NCBI GenBank assembly: GCA_934427095.1
Contig: CAKRYM010000034.1
Coordinates: forward strand, 1-10,115
Origin: an uncultured Bacillota bacterium
Lineage (GTDB): Bacteria; Bacillota; Dehalobacteriia; UBA4068
Direction: 5' to 3'
DNA: 10,115 bases
Part shown: positions 6,464-10,115 of the stretch, in pieces
Position numbering within the stretch: the stretch's first letter is position 1
Layout: each line of letters opens with the position of its first letter
Notes under the pieces: generated by a model
Databases searched by the model: none
The model's input: the letters and a program-made list of their open reading frames with translations, nothing else
What the model was told of the DNA's origin: nothing
Program-made: the position numbers and the translations under genes

Positions 6464-7501
6464 ATGGACGAGCGAAAAAAACAGGTGCTCAATGCCATAA
6501 TTAAAGATTATGTGGCCAATGCGGAGCCGGTGGGTTCTCGTACGATCACAAAGAAATATGATCTAGGCGTTTCTCCCGCCACCATACGCAATGAAATGAG
6601 CGACCTTACGGATGACGGTTATATTGAACAGCCCCATACCAGCGCCGGCCGTATTCCGTCCGGGAAAGGGTATCGGTTTTATGTAGATCATCTTATGGAA
6701 CGGCACCCCTTAACGGAAAAAGAAGCTAAGCAGGTGCGAGAGGTTGTACGGGGTGATATTAGCGATATCGATGAATTCATGCGTTCTTGCGTGAATATGC
6801 TATCTCGATTATCCAACTATGCCGCCATTGCCGCAGTACCGGAACAAGGCCATGGGAAAGTGGAAAATATTCAGCTGGTACTGTTAAACGATCATCAGGT
6901 CTTGGCAGTGATTCAGGCTTCCACGGGGATTATCCGGCATAAACTCATGGAATTGCCGATGCCCATTAATCAGCAGCAGTTGGTCTTGGTGGAGGATGCT
7001 TTGGTGAAACGGCTGAAAGGCGCGGAAATGCGTTCCGTCAGCTATGCCTTATTAAACGAATTGCTCACCGATTACCAAACCCAAGCCAAAATGGTGGAAC
7101 AGGCCTTATCTTTGTTAGACCGCCTGCTAACGCCAGACACTGGCCGACGTATCTTTACCGGCGGTTTTATGAATATGCTGTCCCAGCCCGAATTCCGGGA
7201 TATTGATAAATTACGTAGCATTTTTTCTTTGTTGGAAGAAAACGCCGCCCTGGAAGAATTGTTGGATGCTTCCCAGGACAGCGGGCAATCGGTCCAAGTC
7301 ACCATCGGTAATGAGATGCCGGTGGAAGGCGCGAAAGATTGCTCTTTGGTGGTTGCCAATTATTTCGTCAATGGAGAGAAGGCTGGTAGTATCGGCGTCT
7401 TAGGCCCCACACGGATGAGCTACGGGAAAACCGTATCGCTCATGGAATATGTGGCCAAGGAATTGACCAAAGCCTTGTGGGACAAAAGCAGTAAATCATA
7501 A
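6464..7501 (+). CDS. hrcA: heat-inducible transcription repressor HrcA
   Basis: A repressor of class I heat-shock genes that binds CIRCE as a dimer. The 345 residues match the family. The N-terminal winged helix (about 1-73) has VGSRTITKKYDLGVSPATIRNEMSDL, with recognition helix near SPATIRNEM, and the family-specific TSAGRIPSGKGYRFYVD (59-75). The remainder is the GAF-like dimerisation domain, ending with the motif region SIGVLGPTRMSYGK, the usual HrcA C-terminal signature. ATG 6464 follows AAGGAG (6451-6456) at 7 nt. First gene of the operon and self-regulated through the CIRCE just upstream. grpE follows after 41 nt. Confidence 0.97.
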   Translation: MDERKKQVLNAIIKDYVANAEPVGSRTITKKYDLGVSPATIRNEMSDLTDDGYIEQPHTSAGRIPSGKGYRFYVDHLMERHPLTEKEAKQVREVVRGDISDIDEFMRSCVNMLSRLSNYAAIAAVPEQGHGKVENIQLVLLNDHQVLAVIQASTGIIRHKLMELPMPINQQQLVLVEDALVKRLKGAEMRSVSYALLNELLTDYQTQAKMVEQALSLLDRLLTPDTGRRIFTGGFMNMLSQPEFRDIDKLRSIFSLLEENAALEELLDASQDSGQSVQVTIGNEMPVEGAKDCSLVVANYFVNGEKAGSIGVLGPTRMSYGKTVSLMEYVAKELTKALWDKSSKS

Positions 7502-7542
7502 ACAGGTTATGTTTTGTATCATTCCATAAATCGAGGTGCGTT

Positions 7543-8124
7543 ATGAGCAAACAGACAGAAAAAGATAGGGAAGTAAACCAAACCCCAACTGAGGAAACCG
7601 TACCGCCCTCAGCAGCGGAGCAAGAAGCAGCGGAAACATCAGACGCAGGGGAAAAGGCAGAAGAAAGCGAGGCTGCCGCTGCGCTGGAAGAACAGCTGAA
7701 AGTGCTTTTGGCAGAAAAAGATGAAATGGGCGCCAGATTATTACGGTTGCAAGCGGATTTTGATAATTTCCGCCGCCGTAGCAGCAAAGACAGTGAGGAC
7801 GCCATTCATCGGGCCGCGGCGCAGCTGATCGGCGAATTTTTGCCGGTGCTGGATAATTTCGAACGAGCCTGGAACGTCATGAGCGATGGCCCGGATAAAG
7901 ATGGGGTTGGGTTAATTGGTAAACAATTCCTTTCCGTGCTACAAAACGCTGGCTTGCAGGAAATTCAAGCCGAAGGAGCGGATTTTGACCCCAAACTGCA
8001 TCAGGCGGTGTCTCAGGCAGATGCCGGGCCTGAGCAAAAGGGCAAAGTGACCATGGTGCTGCAAAAAGGGTATCTGCTAAAAGACCGGCTTTTACGAGCG
8101 GCCATGGTTCAGGTAGGACAGTAA
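7543..8124 (+). CDS. grpE: GrpE, nucleotide exchange factor for DnaK
   Basis: A cytoplasmic co-chaperone that releases ADP from DnaK and resets its cycle. The 193 residues have a disordered N-terminus rich in E, T and A (about 1-45), a long dimerising helix (about 46-95) with RLQADFDNFRRRSSKD, then LIGEFLPVLDNFERAW (95-110). The C-terminal beta domain has DFDPKLHQAVSQ (148-159) and the signature VLQKGYLLKDRLLRAAMVQV (172-191). ATG 7543 is supported by GAGG at 7533-7536. It lies between hrcA and dnaK, the standard Bacillota order. I see no odd or missing key segment. Confidence 0.96.
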   Translation: MSKQTEKDREVNQTPTEETVPPSAAEQEAAETSDAGEKAEESEAAAALEEQLKVLLAEKDEMGARLLRLQADFDNFRRRSSKDSEDAIHRAAAQLIGEFLPVLDNFERAWNVMSDGPDKDGVGLIGKQFLSVLQNAGLQEIQAEGADFDPKLHQAVSQADAGPEQKGKVTMVLQKGYLLKDRLLRAAMVQVGQ

Positions 8125-8132
8125 TCAATTTG

Positions 8133-8165
8133 TTATTCTTGACACAGAATAAATGCGGATAAAAC
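8133..8165 (+). promoter_or_regulatory. candidate internal promoter or small stem between grpE and dnaK
   Basis: The 78-nt gap contains TTGACA (8139-8144) with a possible TAAAAC -10 at 8160-8165, but the spacer is only 15 nt. The TTGACA is also flanked by the inverted repeat TTATTC (8133-8138) / GAATAA (8147-8152), with an 8-nt loop. Either could adjust dnaK level relative to grpE through extra initiation or mRNA processing. No CIRCE is present here. Confidence 0.25.
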
Positions 8166-8202
8166 AAAAATCAGCCGATGTGGCTAAGGAGGACTATGAA
8201 TT

Positions 8203-10095
8203 ATGGGCAAAGTAATTGGTATCGATCTTGGTACGACAAATTCCTGCGTTGCCGTGATGGAAGGCGGCGAAGCAATTGTTATCCCCAATCCGGAAGGGGC
8301 GCGCACCACACCGTCTGTGGTGGCATATGCTAACGGTGAACGACTGGTCGGTCAGGTAGCAAAACGCCAGGCTGTTTCTAACCCCGATAACACCGTTATG
8401 TCTATTAAGCGGCAGATGGGGAAAAAGGTTGAAGTGAAAATGGGCGGCAAGAGCTATCAGCCCCCGGAAATTTCCGCAATGATTTTGCAGAAGCTGAAAG
8501 CGGACGCCGAAGCTTATCTGGGCGAAACCGTTACCCAGGCTGTCATCACGGTTCCGGCTTACTTCTCTGACTCTCAGCGTCAGGCCACTAAGGACGCAGG
8601 GAAAATCGCTGGTTTGGAAGTTTTGCGTATTATCAACGAACCTACGGCAGCTGCTTTGGCCTATGGCTTGGATAAATCTGAGGAACACACGGTGCTTGTT
8701 TTCGACTTGGGCGGCGGTACCTTCGATGTCAGCATTTTGGAACTGGATGACGGCGTATTCCAGGTGAAGGCCACTTCTGGTAACAACTTCCTGGGTGGCG
8801 ATGACTTCGATCAGCGTATCGTGGATTATTTGATTGACACCTTCCGTCGGGAACAGGGCGTTGATTTGAAGAGCGATAGAATGGCCATGCAGCGTCTGCG
8901 GGAAGCAGCAGAAAAAGCCAAAATTGAGCTTTCCGGCATGATGACCAGCAACATCAACCTGCCCTTTATTACGGCAGTGAATGGCCAGCCGGTGCATATG
9001 GACGTCACCTTGACCCGCGCCAAATTTGACGAACTCACTGCCGATTTGGTGGAAAAGACCATGGGTCCCACCCGTCAGGCTATGAAAGACGCTGGCCTTT
9101 CCCCCAATGATATTGATAAAGTTTTGCTGGTTGGTGGTTCTACCCGTATTCCTGCGGTGCAGACTGCTATCCGTAACTTCATCGGCAAGGAGCCCCATAA
9201 GGGCATTAACCCGGACGAATGCGTGGCTCTGGGCGCTGCCATTCAGGGCGGCATCCTGAACAAGGAAGTCAAAGACGTTCTGCTGCTGGACGTTACACCT
9301 CTTTCCTTGGGTATTGAAACCCTTGGCGGTGTCTTCACCAGATTGATTGACCGTAACACCACCATTCCCACCAGCAAGAGCCAGATCTTCTCCACGGCAG
9401 TGGATAATCAGCCTTCTGTAGAAATTCATGTTCTCCAGGGCGAACGGCAGATGGCTGCGGATAATAAGACCATGGGCCGCTTCAATCTGACTGGCATTGC
9501 TCCTGCTCCCCGTGGAATTCCCCAGATCGAAGTTCGTTTCGATATCGACGCCAACGGCATCGTCCATGTGAGCGCCAAGGATATGGGCACGGGCAAACAG
9601 CAGAGCATTACCATTACGGCCAGCTCCGGTCTGAGCGATAGCGAGATTGACCGCATGATGGCTGATGCAGAAGCCTTCCGGGAAGAGGACGAAAAGAAGA
9701 AGAAAGATGCTGAAGTCCGTAACCAGGGCGATACCTTGTTGTATCAGGTAGAACGCAGCCTGAAAGATTTGGGCGACAAAGTCCAGCCTGCGGAAAAAGA
9801 AAATATTGAAGCAGCACGTAAAGAACTGGCTGATGCTTTGGCTGGTACGGATACGGATTTGATCGATCAGAAGACCAAAGCCTTGTCTGAAGCGCTGTAT
9901 AAAGTGACCGAACGGATTTACGGCGAAGCCGCTGCGCAGCAGCAGGCTCAACAGCAGGCTCAACAGCAGGCTCAGGCTGGCGGCGGGGAAAGCACTTCTG
10001 ACTTCAACCAGTCCCAGGGCCAGGATTTCTATGATGCGGAATACCGCAACGTAGATGACAATAACGAGAACAATAATAACAATAACAACAACTGA
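8203..10095 (+). CDS. dnaK: chaperone DnaK (Hsp70)
   Basis: An ATP-dependent Hsp70 chaperone that binds unfolded segments with its J-protein partner and GrpE. The 630 residues comprise an ATPase domain (about 1-357) with IGIDLGTTNSCVAV at the N-terminus, DLGGGTFD (168-175) and VLLVGGSTRIP (about 307-317); an interdomain linker DVLLLDVTPL (358-367); the substrate-binding beta domain and helical lid; and a disordered tail. The region after SIKRQMGKKVEVK is short, as in Gram-positive DnaK, lacking the insert of proteobacterial DnaK. ATG 8203 follows AAGGAGG (8186-8192); an out-of-frame ATG at 8196 is too close to that site. The tail is odd: three QQAQ units at 580-591 from a 12-bp DNA repeat, then FYDAEYRNVDDNNE and eight terminal asparagines, in place of the usual short EEVD-like acidic end. 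Last complete gene of the operon. Confidence 0.98.
   Translation: MGKVIGIDLGTTNSCVAVMEGGEAIVIPNPEGARTTPSVVAYANGERLVGQVAKRQAVSNPDNTVMSIKRQMGKKVEVKMGGKSYQPPEISAMILQKLKADAEAYLGETVTQAVITVPAYFSDSQRQATKDAGKIAGLEVLRIINEPTAAALAYGLDKSEEHTVLVFDLGGGTFDVSILELDDGVFQVKATSGNNFLGGDDFDQRIVDYLIDTFRREQGVDLKSDRMAMQRLREAAEKAKIELSGMMTSNINLPFITAVNGQPVHMDVTLTRAKFDELTADLVEKTMGPTRQAMKDAGLSPNDIDKVLLVGGSTRIPAVQTAIRNFIGKEPHKGINPDECVALGAAIQGGILNKEVKDVLLLDVTPLSLGIETLGGVFTRLIDRNTTIPTSKSQIFSTAVDNQPSVEIHVLQGERQMAADNKTMGRFNLTGIAPAPRGIPQIEVRFDIDANGIVHVSAKDMGTGKQQSITITASSGLSDSEIDRMMADAEAFREEDEKKKKDAEVRNQGDTLLYQVERSLKDLGDKVQPAEKENIEAARKELADALAGTDTDLIDQKTKALSEALYKVTERIYGEAAAQQQAQQQAQQQAQAGGGESTSDFNQSQGQDFYDAEYRNVDDNNENNNNNNNN
9940..9975 (+). 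repeat. 12-bp tandem repeat within the dnaK tail
   Basis: CAGCAGGCTCAA is repeated three times in a row (9940-9951, 9952-9963, 9964-9975; the last copy ends in G). It is in frame and encodes glutamine/alanine units in the disordered C-terminal tail of DnaK. Such perfect short repeats can gain or lose units by slippage without a frameshift. Confidence 0.9.
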
Positions 10096-10115
10096 TACAA
10101 GGACAATGTTGATAG

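Noticed and set aside
8194..9963. A 589-codon open frame on the minus strand, antisense to dnaK
   Set aside because: Long open frames opposite dnaK are a well-known side effect of its codon use and have been misannotated as NAD-specific glutamate dehydrogenase. The sense frame is an unmistakable DnaK, and no ribosome-binding site or promoter supports the antisense frame.
9940..9975. CRISPR-like repeat array
   Set aside because: The units are 12 bp, directly adjacent without spacers, and in frame inside dnaK; this is a coding tandem repeat.
10096..10115. Start of dnaJ after dnaK
   Set aside because: dnaJ is expected here, but the final 20 nt show only a weak AAGGA followed too closely by ATG TTG ATA; this does not look like a DnaJ N-terminus and is too short to call.

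Overview
The window looks like a chromosomal housekeeping region of a member of the Bacillota. The evidence is a perfect CIRCE operator in front of hrcA-grpE-dnaK, a DnaK of the Gram-positive type (the ATPase-domain insert of proteobacterial DnaK is absent), a comEA-comEC pair linked to holA, and moderate base composition. No sporulation gene is visible. A clostridial or negativicute origin seems plausible, but the sequence alone does not settle it. I see no mobile element, CRISPR array or phage gene.

Layout, left to right. (1) A minus-strand tRNA operon: tRNA-His(GTG) comes first, behind a strong sigma-A-type promoter, followed by tRNA-Gln(TTG), which the window start truncates in its anticodon arm. 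(2) A tight plus-strand operon, comEA-comEC-holA-hemW (about 403 to 5408), with 20-nt overlaps at the first two junctions and a 3-nt gap at the third. It ends at a strong hairpin terminator that works in both directions. (3) A convergent minus-strand gene (5465-6163) for a protein resembling coenzyme F420-0:L-glutamate ligase, with its own good promoter. (4) The divergent heat-shock operon hrcA-grpE-dnaK (6464-10095), with a consensus promoter and CIRCE at its transcription start. The window stops 20 nt after dnaK, before any dnaJ can be seen.

How the genes work together. ComEA (DNA receptor) and ComEC (membrane channel with a metallo-beta-lactamase-like domain) form the core of natural-transformation DNA uptake. 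HolA (clamp-loader delta) and HemW (radical-SAM heme chaperone) share their transcript without a known functional link. HrcA represses its own operon through CIRCE. GrpE is the nucleotide exchange factor for DnaK.

I found no new multi-gene system. The points most worth a second look are: two exact AAAGGTCAAA repeats just upstream of the hrcA -35 box, which contain CtsR-type heptads at twice the usual period; the isolated F420-ligase-like gene; the QQAQ plus poly-asparagine tail of DnaK; and the short ComEA with an acidic linker.
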